In this document: in pieces, positions 55,963-64,000 of the stretch | Layout: the number at the start of each line of letters is the position of its first letter | Position numbering within the stretch: the stretch's first letter is position 1 | Assembly: GCF_003015185.1 (NCBI RefSeq) | Contig: NZ_CP027860.1 | Location: forward strand, 4,206,501-4,270,500 | Reading direction: 5' to 3' | Length of the DNA: 64,000 nt | From: Ahniella affigens | GTDB lineage: Bacteria; Pseudomonadota; Gammaproteobacteria; Xanthomonadales; Ahniellaceae | Translations under genes and position numbers: made by a program | Notes under the pieces: generated by a model | What the model saw: the letters and a program-made list of their open reading frames with translations, nothing else | Database searches by the model: none | Told to the model about the DNA's origin: nothing

Positions 55963-58653
55963 TCACACCGTGACCGGGTTCGCCTTGTCGGTGTCGATGC
56001 CGTAGAGCTTCAGCGCGCGCTCGACATCCGTCGGCTTCAGCTTGCCTTCCGAAGCCAGCGCCGCCACTGCCGCGTGCGCGACATAGTTGCGATCGACCTC
56101 AAAGAAGCGGCGTAGATTCGCGCGGGTATCGGACCGACCAAAGCCATCGGTACCGAGCACCGTGTAGTGCTTGCCGGATGGCATGAACGCACGAACCTGA
56201 TCGGCGTACTGACGCACGTAGTCGGTCGCTGCAATCGCCGGCCCATCGAAGCCTTCCAACTGTTCGGTGACCCACGGCTTCTTTGGTGCGGCAGTCGGAT
56301 GCATGCGGTTATGCCGCTCGCAGTCGTAACCATCGCGACGCAGTTCGACAAAACTCGGGCAGCTGAAGATGTCAGACTTGATGCTGAAATCGCGCTCCAG
56401 CATGTCGGCTGCCGCAATGACCTCGCGCAGAATCGTGCCCGAGCCGAGCAGCTGCACGCGCAACTCGCCCTTCTTGGTCTTGCCCGCATTCTTCAACAGA
56501 TACATGCCTTTGATGATGCCGGTCTCGGCACCTTCGGGCATTTCCGGATGCGTGTAGTTCTCGTTCATCAGCGTCATGTAGTAGTACACGTCTTCCTGAT
56601 CGGTCAGCATGCGGCGCATGCCGTCCTGCAGAATCACTGCGACTTCGAACGCAAAGGTTGGGTCATAGCTCTTGCAGTTCGGAATCACACCCGAGAACAG
56701 ATGCGAGTGACCGTCCTCGTGCTGCAAGCCTTCACCGTTCAGGGTCGTGCGGCCAGCGGTCGCGCCGAGCAAGAAGCCACGTGCACGCATGTCGCCGGCG
56801 AGCCACGCCAGGTCGCCCACGCGCTGCATGCCAAACATGGAGTAGAAGATAAAGAATGGCAGCATGGGCAGGTTGTTCGTCGAATAGCTGGTGGCCGCAG
56901 CCACCCAACTCGACATGGCGCCCGCTTCGGTAATGCCCTCCTGCAACACTTGGCCTGCGGCATCCTCGCGGTAGTACATCAATTGGTCCGCATCGACGGG
57001 GCGATACAGCTGACCAAACGGTGCGTAGATACCAATCTGCCGGAACAGACCTTCCATACCAAACGTGCGCGCTTCATCGGCAACGATCGGGACGGTACGC
57101 GGCCCCACGCTCTTGTCGCGCAAGATCACGTTCAGCGCTTGCACGAACGCCATGGTGGTCGAGATTTCGCGGTCGCCTGAGGCCTTCAACAGGCGCTCGA
57201 ACGCGGCGAGTTCCGGCACAGGCAGTGACTCATCGGCTTTGCGCCGACGCTGCGGCAATGAACCGCCGAGCGCTGCACGTCGGGCCTTCATGTATTGCAC
57301 TTCAGGCGAGTTCTCGCCCGGGTGATAGAACGGCACTTCTTCCAGTTTATCGTCCGGAATCGGCAGGTTGAAGCGGTCGCGGAACGCCTTGATCGATGCC
57401 GTGTCCATCTTCTTCTGTTGATGCGTGATGTTCTTCGACTCGCCGGCCTCACCCATGCCATAACCCTTCACCGTCTTGGCGAGAATCACAGTCGGTTGGC
57501 CCTTCTTCGCGTGTGCAGCTGCATAAGCCGCATAGACCTTGTGCGGGTCGTGGCCACCGCGATTCAGATGCGCGATGTCTTCATCGGACAGGCTCGCGAC
57601 CAGCGCCTTCGTTTCGGGATACTTGCCGAAGAAATGTTCGCGCGTGTAAGCGCCGCCGAAGGCTTTGTAATTCTGATATTCGCCGTCCAGCGTTTCGTTC
57701 ATCAGCTTCCGCAGCATGCCCTTGGTATCGCGCATCAATAGCGGATCCCAATAGCTGCCCCAGATCAGCTTCAGCACATTCCAGCCCGCGCCACGGAATA
57801 CGCCTTCGAGCTCTTGGATGATCTTGCCGTTGCCGCGCACCGGGCCATCGAGACGCTGCAGATTGCAGTTGATGACGAACACGAGGTTGTCGAGCTGTTC
57901 GCGGCCAGCGAGCGCAATCGCGCCCAGGCTTTCCGGCTCGTCCGACTCACCGTCGCCCATGAAGCACCACACCTTGCGGTCGCTTTCGGGCAACAGTCCA
58001 CGATGCTCCAGATACTTGAAGAAGCGCGCCTGATAGATCGCCGTGATCGGGCCCAAGCCCATCGACACGGTCGGCGTCTGCCAGAAATCCGGCATCAACC
58101 AGGGATGCGGATAGCTCGACACCCCTTTGCCGTCGACTTCCATGCGATACGCGTCGATCTGCGACTCATCGATGCGACCTTCGAGGAACGCGCGCGCATA
58201 GATACCCGGCGACGAATGGCCCTGGATGTAGAGCAGGTCACCCGGATGCGCCGCACTGGGCGCCCGCCAGAAATGATTAAAGCCCACGTCGTACAATGTG
58301 GCGCTCGATGCAAAAGAGGAGATGTGACCGCCGAGATCACCGGGCTTCCGATTCGCGCGAACCACCATCGCCATGGCATTCCAGCGCAGGATCGAGCGAA
58401 TTTTCCACTCCAGTGCCGCATCGCCCGATGACTTTGATTCAAGCGCCGCCGGAATCGTATTGACGTAATCAGTCGTCAGCGGGAACGGGATATGACCGCC
58501 ACTGCGGCGCGTCTCGTCAACCATGCGGGTCAACAGATAATGCGCACGCTCCGGACCATCGGCGCCGATGACGGCACTGATTGCCTCCATCCATTCCCGG
58601 GTTTCGGTCGGATCCAGGTCCTGGTCCAGCAAGTCCTTCAGCAAATCATTCAT
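55963..58653 (-). CDS. aceE: Pyruvate dehydrogenase E1 component (homodimeric)
   Basis: An 896-residue thiamine-diphosphate enzyme decarboxylating pyruvate and acetylating the E2 lipoyl group. The TPP motif is GDGESDEPESLGAIALAGRE...NCNLQRLDGPVRGN. Others are GHISSFASSATLYDVGFNHFW, YGMGEAGE, TFGMEGLFRQIGIY and DGFGRSDTRANLRRFFEVD. ATG 58653 is preceded by GGGAG. E2 and E3 genes are not adjacent on either side. A 300-base upstream region with palindromes precedes it. Confidence 0.97.
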   Translation of the reverse strand: MNDLLKDLLDQDLDPTETREWMEAISAVIGADGPERAHYLLTRMVDETRRSGGHIPFPLTTDYVNTIPAALESKSSGDAALEWKIRSILRWNAMAMVVRANRKPGDLGGHISSFASSATLYDVGFNHFWRAPSAAHPGDLLYIQGHSSPGIYARAFLEGRIDESQIDAYRMEVDGKGVSSYPHPWLMPDFWQTPTVSMGLGPITAIYQARFFKYLEHRGLLPESDRKVWCFMGDGESDEPESLGAIALAGREQLDNLVFVINCNLQRLDGPVRGNGKIIQELEGVFRGAGWNVLKLIWGSYWDPLLMRDTKGMLRKLMNETLDGEYQNYKAFGGAYTREHFFGKYPETKALVASLSDEDIAHLNRGGHDPHKVYAAYAAAHAKKGQPTVILAKTVKGYGMGEAGESKNITHQQKKMDTASIKAFRDRFNLPIPDDKLEEVPFYHPGENSPEVQYMKARRAALGGSLPQRRRKADESLPVPELAAFERLLKASGDREISTTMAFVQALNVILRDKSVGPRTVPIVADEARTFGMEGLFRQIGIYAPFGQLYRPVDADQLMYYREDAAGQVLQEGITEAGAMSSWVAAATSYSTNNLPMLPFFIFYSMFGMQRVGDLAWLAGDMRARGFLLGATAGRTTLNGEGLQHEDGHSHLFSGVIPNCKSYDPTFAFEVAVILQDGMRRMLTDQEDVYYYMTLMNENYTHPEMPEGAETGIIKGMYLLKNAGKTKKGELRVQLLGSGTILREVIAAADMLERDFSIKSDIFSCPSFVELRRDGYDCERHNRMHPTAAPKKPWVTEQLEGFDGPAIAATDYVRQYADQVRAFMPSGKHYTVLGTDGFGRSDTRANLRRFFEVDRNYVAHAAVAALASEGKLKPTDVERALKLYGIDTDKANPVTV

Positions 58654-58810
58654 GCCCGCTCCCATTGTGCTGTGAATGTCCAAGCTGGTGCAGACAGCGC
58701 GACATCACCGCGCACCAGAATGGCTCGGCCGCAACCCTGTCTGAACGACAAAGATCGACCGGCGTCGGGCGATTCTATTGAGGTTTTGCAGAAAACCCTA
58801 CCTGCATTCG

Positions 58811-58843
58811 TTTGAATTCAAATTCGCAGCACCACAGTGGTGC
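58811..58843. promoter_or_regulatory. Two palindromes upstream of aceE (candidate operators)
   Basis: TTTGAATTCAAA (58811-58822) and GCACCACAGTGGTGC (58829-58843) are perfect dyads six bases apart, about 160-190 bases upstream of the aceE start codon in an A/T-richer stretch. Such close perfect palindromes suggest dimeric regulator sites. The regulator is unknown. Confidence 0.45.
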
Positions 58844-58953
58844 AAATGACGTCAGCCACGCTGACACTCAAAGCAGACATCCTGACAGATCGCAGGTTCC
58901 AAGCGCCCTCCGCACCATCGCGCTTGCACTAAAGCGAAGCAATCGGAATTTGC

Positions 58954-59391
58954 TTAGTGGGACTCCAGTGGGTCCGGACTAAGTGCGAGGTCGGCCCGAT
59001 GCACGGGCAGCGCGACGTTTAGGGCCTCCAGCAACTTGTCGAGCCAAAACGGCTTGGCCAGCACCGCCACCATGTTGAGCCCGCGGGAACGCCAATGCTC
59101 CTGGCGCTCGCTCAGGTGCTCCTTCTCCAAACCACTCATCAGAATGATCGGGGTGTCATCGTGGCGGGCGAGCATGGCCTCACAGAGACTCCGCGACGCA
59201 TCGCCGGGCATGACGAGGTCCAGAATCACGCACAGTGGCTGCCGCGCCAACGCCGCTTCGGCCGCTTCGAACGTCAAGGCCTGCTCGACCCCGTAACCGG
59301 CATATTCGAGCATTGCGGTAACCAGCATCTGGCTGTCTGGGTCATCATCGACAATCAGGGCAAAGCTGCTGGTGGGGATGGATTCGAGCAT
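58954..59391 (-). CDS. Single-domain response regulator
   Basis: A 145-residue CheY-like receiver domain without an output domain. Acidic pocket residues lie in LIVDDDPDS, the phospho-acceptor is D58 in VILDLVMPG, and the Lys is K113 in VLAKPFW. ATG 59391 has GAGGAA upstream. It lies 41 bases downstream of the hybrid histidine kinase gene and is probably co-transcribed and phosphorylated by it, but it is not at the usual pilG/pilH position. Confidence 0.88.
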   Translation of the reverse strand: MLESIPTSSFALIVDDDPDSQMLVTAMLEYAGYGVEQALTFEAAEAALARQPLCVILDLVMPGDASRSLCEAMLARHDDTPIILMSGLEKEHLSERQEHWRSRGLNMVAVLAKPFWLDKLLEALNVALPVHRADLALSPDPLESH

Positions 59392-59432
59392 GTTCGAGAT
59401 TCCTCGATCAGTAATTTCCGGGGACTTGGACG

Positions 59433-62400
59433 TCAGTTCGGTGCCGGCTTGCTGAGCCGTTCGACAATTTGGACCAGCGCATCATCCTGATACGGCTTGG
59501 TCAGCAGCGTGGTGACCCCGGCGTCGCGGGCAAGTTCACGATGCCGTTCGGACGTCCGCGAGGTGATCATGATGATCGGCACATCCTGCAGCCATTCGTT
59601 GTTGCGTACATAGGTACTGAGTTCCAAACCATTCATTCGCGGCATTTCGAGATCCAGCAGTATGCAAACCGGGCGAAGCCCCTTGCTGAAGTGTTCCAGC
59701 GCTTCGAGACCGTCACGAGCCGTGACCGCCACAAAACCGATGTCTTGCATCAGCGTAGCGAGCGCGCGCCGAACTGATAGCGAATCATCCACGACCAGTA
59801 CCTTGGCAACCTGCCCCATTTCGGCCGCTGACCAAGCGGCGATACTGACGTCCTGGCGATGTTCCAGCATCAGCGCGAGGTCCACCACCGGCGCCAAACC
59901 ACCCGTGCCAAGAATCGTTGTGCCCAAGAGACCGTTAATCGGCGCGAGATAGCGACCGAGTCCTTTGACAATGACTTCGCGCAGCTCATCAATTTGACGC
60001 GTCACCACAACCATCGATTGCCCACTTGGGTCATGAATCAGCATGCCGATGGCCGACTGCTCCAACGCATCGCGACCCGTTCCGCTGCCGCAGAGCGCGT
60101 CCAGAGTAACGGCCGGAATGGGTTGCCCATCGACTTTTACGATGAGGCGACCGGAATCGCCAAGGTCATAGTCTTCGGGCCGCAGCGGCACAAAGCGCTC
60201 GATCGAGCCGGTGACCGCCGCAATGACGCCATCGCGGGTCCGCGCCAACACGACATGAGCGGCGTTCAAACTGGCCGGTACCACCAGTTCGAGACTCGCA
60301 CCCTGCCCAGGGGTGGACCGGACCTGCACGCTGCCACGCAGGGCCCGAACGCGTCTGGCCAGCACATCCATGCCCATGCCACGACCCGAAACGTGCGTCG
60401 CCTGATCACGTGTCGAGAACCCGGGCAACATCACAAGCTGCAGTGCCTGCTCTGGACTGATCGGTGTCGATGGGTCCAACAGACCGCGCTGAATGGCGAC
60501 TCGGCGAATTGCGTTGTGATCGAACCCAGCGCCATCGTCGCGCAAGCGGATCAGGATATCGCCAGCCTGCCGGCGCACCTCAAGGCGCAATTGTCCGACC
60601 ACAGCCTTGCCGACGGCCGCACGCACGCTCGCAGCTTCGATGCCATGATCGATTGCGTTGCGGAGCGCATGCACCAGAGGCTCGGCAATCTGTTCGAGAA
60701 TGTCGGCATCAATCGGCGTTTGTTCCCCAACAATGTCGAGACTCACGGGTTTGTCCAGCTGTCGCGAGGTCTGTCGCACCACACGCTGGAACCGCGGCAC
60801 CTGGCTGGCAAACGGCACGCTGCGGGTATTCAACACGGATTGCTGCAGCGCCTGATGCACGCGCTCTTGCTGCGCGGCGAGGTCACGCGCATGACTAAGC
60901 GAACGGTCGAGATGGTGTAAGTGCGCGCTGGCGTCGGCGGACGTTTCAATGAGCCGACGGGAGACGACATGCAACTCGTTGTATTGATCCATCTCGAGTG
61001 CATCGACTTCGCGTTCGCGCTGCAATTTTGTCGACTGCAGGGCCGCACCGCGCAGCGCAACGAGATCGTCGAGTTGATTGACCAAGTCCCGCGACAGGCG
61101 GTTCTGTTGATCCAAGTCCATCTGCGCGGTGCCGATCTGCTGCAATTGCGCTTCGACTTGACGCGCCAACACGATCGTCTCCGACGACAATCGCAACAGC
61201 TCATCCAGCACCGATACCGGCACCTGCAGATGGCGCTCATGGTGCGCGTCCTCTGCGACTGGCGTGGAATCAGCCTTTGGCGCTTGAACCACATCGGCCG
61301 CAGGCAGGTCCATGGCGGTCTCGGTCAGCTCGCGCTCGCCACACTGAACCTGCCCATCGAGATCCAGCAATTGCTGATAAACGGCCTGCGCATCGTCCGG
61401 TGGTGCCCCGCGCCCGAGCAGATGATCCGCCATCGCCTCGACACAGTCAGCGGCGCGCAACAAGACGTGGCCGACATCGACCGCGGGCACGCCCGGCGCT
61501 CTCGCGAGCGCCACCAACAGATCCTCCAGCGCGTGCGTGACGTTCGCAATGCCGCGCACACCCACCGTATTGGCGTCGCCCTTCAGCGTGTGGGCATAGC
61601 GGCGGGCATCATCGATGTCTCGCAACTGCCCACGATCGCATGTGGCCGCCAACGCAAGCCGCAACTGCTCGCAGTTGCGTGGCAGCTCGCGCAACATGCC
61701 CTCGCGGACGCTGGCCACGACATCGGCTGCCATGGTCAAGTCCAGGTCCTCGGGATGCGCCTGCGTTTTAGCCTCGACAAACAAACTTGGATCGCGGCCA
61801 ACACGGACCCGCGACATTTCTGTCAGCACGGCTACCTGCGCGTCCGATTCAGCCGCCACGGGCCAGCCTGGATCAGCCAAAGTTTCAACAAATGCCTCGG
61901 CCATCGCCGAATCCGCTTCGGTGTGAAACCAGCCGAGGAGACAGACCAGCCAATTGCTGATGCGCTCCAGACCTGGCCTCGCGAGGCGCGGCGCGAGATC
62001 ACGCAAGATCGCGAGCTCTGCAACGACCACATCGCCCGCCGATTGCACGGCCGGTAAGTTCAATAACTCGAGCGCATTGAGAATCAGCGTGAAATGGTAG
62101 TGAAAGTCCTCAATCAGGCCGGGCTGCCGTATCGCATCCGTGTTCTGACTCAGTTGATCCAATTGCGGCAGCAACTGCTCGGACAATGCGGTCACGGCCA
62201 ATGCCATTTCATCGGCACTGATCCAATTGCCGCCATGGCCGGTAGGGCTCGCTTCAATGTCCGCGAACGGTGCGACCACCATCGACTCGTATGGCTCGAT
62301 CTGCATGCAATCGGACGCCGGGCCATCCATCATGTTTGACACAACGCTGGCGGCACCTGGCGGCGACGGCGTTTCCGCTGCGTCTGCGTCTGGAACGTAC

Positions 62401-62822
62401 AGCGTGCGCGCGTCATCAATGAGCCGACTGATCAGCACCTCGTGCATGCGCGGAATGATCGGCGGGATCCACGGCACTTCGGCAAATGGCGCCAGCAACA
62501 ATTCAACCGACTCTGGCGGCAACATCCCAATCTGCAACGCCGCCGCGTGCTGGCACCACAGAACGAGCTCAGCGGCATTCGCAGGCGTCGCCGACTGCTG
62601 ATTATTGACGCGATCTCTAAGCCCGGCCGCCAGCAGCCTCAGCAACTCGGGCAGTCCCTTCGCGCCCACCAGCAGAGCCTGCTGCGCCAAACGCTGCACG
62701 AGGCCGGCAAGCGCCTCAGGCGACTCATCGGCCTCTCCCGGCTCGTCCAGAGTCAGCAGCGCGGACGCCAATGCCTGCAACTGCTCGGCGAGTTGGGCGC
62801 GTGGCGACAGAGTTTCAGTCAC
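59433..62822 (-). CDS. chpA: Hybrid CheA-type histidine kinase of the pilus chemotaxis system (ChpA/PilL-like)
   Basis: A 1129-residue signalling kinase. An N-terminal helical region (1 to about 365) is followed by an Hpt domain with phospho-acceptor H411 in YAHTLKGDANTVG. Then come a dimerisation region, an ATPase domain (HALRNAIDHGIEA, RDDGAGFD, GRGMGMDVL), a CheW-like domain (about 870-990) and a C-terminal receiver (1005-1125) with D1057 in LLDLEMPRMNG and K1109. One canonical Hpt is seen, fewer than in Pseudomonas ChpA. GTG 62822 starts 10 bases after the pilJ stop. It should couple surface sensing by PilJ to pilus activity. Confidence 0.9.
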   Translation of the reverse strand: MTETLSPRAQLAEQLQALASALLTLDEPGEADESPEALAGLVQRLAQQALLVGAKGLPELLRLLAAGLRDRVNNQQSATPANAAELVLWCQHAAALQIGMLPPESVELLLAPFAEVPWIPPIIPRMHEVLISRLIDDARTLYVPDADAAETPSPPGAASVVSNMMDGPASDCMQIEPYESMVVAPFADIEASPTGHGGNWISADEMALAVTALSEQLLPQLDQLSQNTDAIRQPGLIEDFHYHFTLILNALELLNLPAVQSAGDVVVAELAILRDLAPRLARPGLERISNWLVCLLGWFHTEADSAMAEAFVETLADPGWPVAAESDAQVAVLTEMSRVRVGRDPSLFVEAKTQAHPEDLDLTMAADVVASVREGMLRELPRNCEQLRLALAATCDRGQLRDIDDARRYAHTLKGDANTVGVRGIANVTHALEDLLVALARAPGVPAVDVGHVLLRAADCVEAMADHLLGRGAPPDDAQAVYQQLLDLDGQVQCGERELTETAMDLPAADVVQAPKADSTPVAEDAHHERHLQVPVSVLDELLRLSSETIVLARQVEAQLQQIGTAQMDLDQQNRLSRDLVNQLDDLVALRGAALQSTKLQREREVDALEMDQYNELHVVSRRLIETSADASAHLHHLDRSLSHARDLAAQQERVHQALQQSVLNTRSVPFASQVPRFQRVVRQTSRQLDKPVSLDIVGEQTPIDADILEQIAEPLVHALRNAIDHGIEAASVRAAVGKAVVGQLRLEVRRQAGDILIRLRDDGAGFDHNAIRRVAIQRGLLDPSTPISPEQALQLVMLPGFSTRDQATHVSGRGMGMDVLARRVRALRGSVQVRSTPGQGASLELVVPASLNAAHVVLARTRDGVIAAVTGSIERFVPLRPEDYDLGDSGRLIVKVDGQPIPAVTLDALCGSGTGRDALEQSAIGMLIHDPSGQSMVVVTRQIDELREVIVKGLGRYLAPINGLLGTTILGTGGLAPVVDLALMLEHRQDVSIAAWSAAEMGQVAKVLVVDDSLSVRRALATLMQDIGFVAVTARDGLEALEHFSKGLRPVCILLDLEMPRMNGLELSTYVRNNEWLQDVPIIMITSRTSERHRELARDAGVTTLLTKPYQDDALVQIVERLSKPAPN

Positions 62823-62832
62823 GATCGCGCAC

Positions 62833-64000
62833 TCACGCCTTGGGCAGGCGGAATACGTTGACGGTATCGACCAGGCCGGCCGCGTACTTGACCAACTCCT
62901 CGGTCGCCTCCGACTGCTCGGACAACTGGGTGATCGTGCGCTGGTTGGTATCGATCAGCTGGCGGGCGCGCTGGATCAGCACGTCCGAGACCTTCGCCTG
63001 CGACTCGGTCGTATCGACAATGCCCCGCACCGAGCTCACCAATTCTTCGGTCGAACTGCGGGTTTCCTGCATTTGGCCGCCCGCGCGCTCAGCGAGTCGG
63101 GAGATATCCACGACCTGGGTGATCGCGCTGTTCATGGCTTGCACGGTTTCCAGCGTATCGGCTTGGATCGCCGAAACCAGGGAGCCGATCTGCTGCGTCG
63201 CCTGGCGGGCGTTTTCGGCCAGGCGCTTGACCTCGTCCGCCACGACCGCAAAGCCGCGCCCCGCCTCACCCGCAGCGACCGCTTGCATCGACGCGTTCAG
63301 CGCCAGCACGGACGTTCGTTCGGCAATCTGACCGATGATGTTGACGACGCCCGTGATTTCCTGCGAACGCTCGCCGAGTCGCTTGATCCGCTTTTCGGTT
63401 TCCCGAATCTGATCGCGGGAGGCCGATATCCCATCAACGGTGGCACGCACGATGGCCAATGCCTCGTTGGTGGTCCGGATCGCCGTTTCGGCCGTACTTG
63501 ACGCCTTGGCCGCCTGCTGCGCGATGGCGCGCAGCGCCCCTGCCGCAGCATTCAGCTCCTGCGAGGCCGAAATGGCTTCCGAGCCGGAGATCTGGGCAAC
63601 CTGCAACGCATCGTCGGAACGACTGCGCACTTGCTCAGCCACTTTGGATACGGAATTGGAGATCAGGTTGACCTGCCGCAATGCCCCCGTGGTGGCCGAC
63701 GTCATCATGTTGATGGCGTCGGAAATCGTACCGGTCACATCTTCCTGCACCGGCACACGGACGGTGAGGTCGCGCTGGGCCAGTTGCGCCACCGACATCA
63801 TGATCTCGATCACCGAGTTGTTGAGCTGCTCGTTTTCCTTGGCCGCTTGCTCCAGGGTGGCGACACGTTCGTCCAGCAACTTGTCAAACGCCCGCGCCAG
63901 ATCGCCGACTTCGTCGCGCGCCACCGAGTGCACGCGGGCAGTGGAGTCGCCCGCGGCGATTTGCTGCACCACGCCTTGGAAGTGCTTCAATGGCCGGTCG
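62833..64000 (-). CDS. pilJ: Methyl-accepting chemotaxis protein, PilJ-like (C-terminal part; starts beyond the window)
   Basis: The frame is open to the window edge, so the sensor and membrane segments are missing. The visible 388 codons begin inside a HAMP-like segment (HFQGVVQQIAAGDSTARV, DEVGDLARAFDKLL). A long coiled-coil signalling domain follows, with hairpin tip AGEAGRGFAVVADEVKRLAE, and the end is VNVFRLPKA. It lies directly upstream of the hybrid CheA, matching the pilJ-chpA order. The PilJ name rests on context; the domain itself is a certain MCP. Confidence 0.88.
   Translation of the reverse strand, partial: DRPLKHFQGVVQQIAAGDSTARVHSVARDEVGDLARAFDKLLDERVATLEQAAKENEQLNNSVIEIMMSVAQLAQRDLTVRVPVQEDVTGTISDAINMMTSATTGALRQVNLISNSVSKVAEQVRSRSDDALQVAQISGSEAISASQELNAAAGALRAIAQQAAKASSTAETAIRTTNEALAIVRATVDGISASRDQIRETEKRIKRLGERSQEITGVVNIIGQIAERTSVLALNASMQAVAAGEAGRGFAVVADEVKRLAENARQATQQIGSLVSAIQADTLETVQAMNSAITQVVDISRLAERAGGQMQETRSSTEELVSSVRGIVDTTESQAKVSDVLIQRARQLIDTNQRTITQLSEQSEATEELVKYAAGLVDTVNVFRLPKA

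Overview
The window is chromosomal DNA of a high-GC gammaproteobacterium. Several things point to the Xanthomonadales/Lysobacterales, perhaps a Rhodanobacteraceae- or Ahniella-like genus: the gene orders ribF-ileS-lspA-ispH and rpsB-tsf-pyrH, type IV pilus chemotaxis and PilU genes, a TonB-receptor-led N-acetylglucosamine (GlcNAc) locus, many secreted proteins with beta-rich repeats, and REP-like 'TGTAGGAG...' hairpins. This placement is inferred from gene content and style, not from a database search. No tRNA, rRNA, CRISPR array, prophage or insertion sequence was recognised.

Layout. 1-4962: small accessory genes (partial delta-60-repeat secreted protein, P-loop kinase-like protein, VOC protein, membrane proteins, cysteine-rich secreted protein). 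5085-10397: housekeeping block ribF-ileS-lspA-ispH. 10419-18342: a secreted unknown, a tandem REP array, gamma-glutamyltransferase and a 1598-residue modular extracellular nuclease. 18490-31079: a divergent GlcNAc utilisation locus. One arm is a TonB receptor and a translationally coupled hexosaminidase-nagF-nagE unit. The other arm is nagR-nagB(II)-nagA. 31373-37417: glycosyltransferase, HExxH peptidase, flavoprotein and S9 peptidase. 37633-40413: rpsB-tsf-pyrH, with an RG-rich tail on ribosomal protein S2. 40817-51698: FG-GAP protein, tyrA, a radical-SAM protein, a small Cys-rich protein, a DUF1176-like protein, trmB, thiG, nitrilase, M23 peptidase and pilU. 51879-58653: secreted esterase, PPK2, GH19 enzyme, a second REP array and aceE. 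58954-64000: pilus-type chemotaxis genes (partial pilJ, hybrid CheA chpA/pilL, single-domain response regulator).

How the genes work together. The GlcNAc locus forms a complete route. The receptor would import chito-oligosaccharides, the GH20 hexosaminidase would release GlcNAc, and NagF/NagE would phosphorylate and import it. NagA deacetylates and the SIS-type NagB deaminates to fructose-6-phosphate, under a GntR regulator lying next to the divergent intergenic region. The GH19 enzyme at 54.6 kb may feed the same route.

The most interesting unexplained signals are: a shared C-terminal VF(A/G)DGFE peptide on two unrelated secreted proteins (nuclease and esterase); a recurring multi-hairpin intergenic element at three loci; two tandem REP arrays of 53- and 54-bp period that each end in an inverted copy; and a low-complexity Asn/Arg/Gly tail on S2. 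No complete novel defence or mobile system was found.
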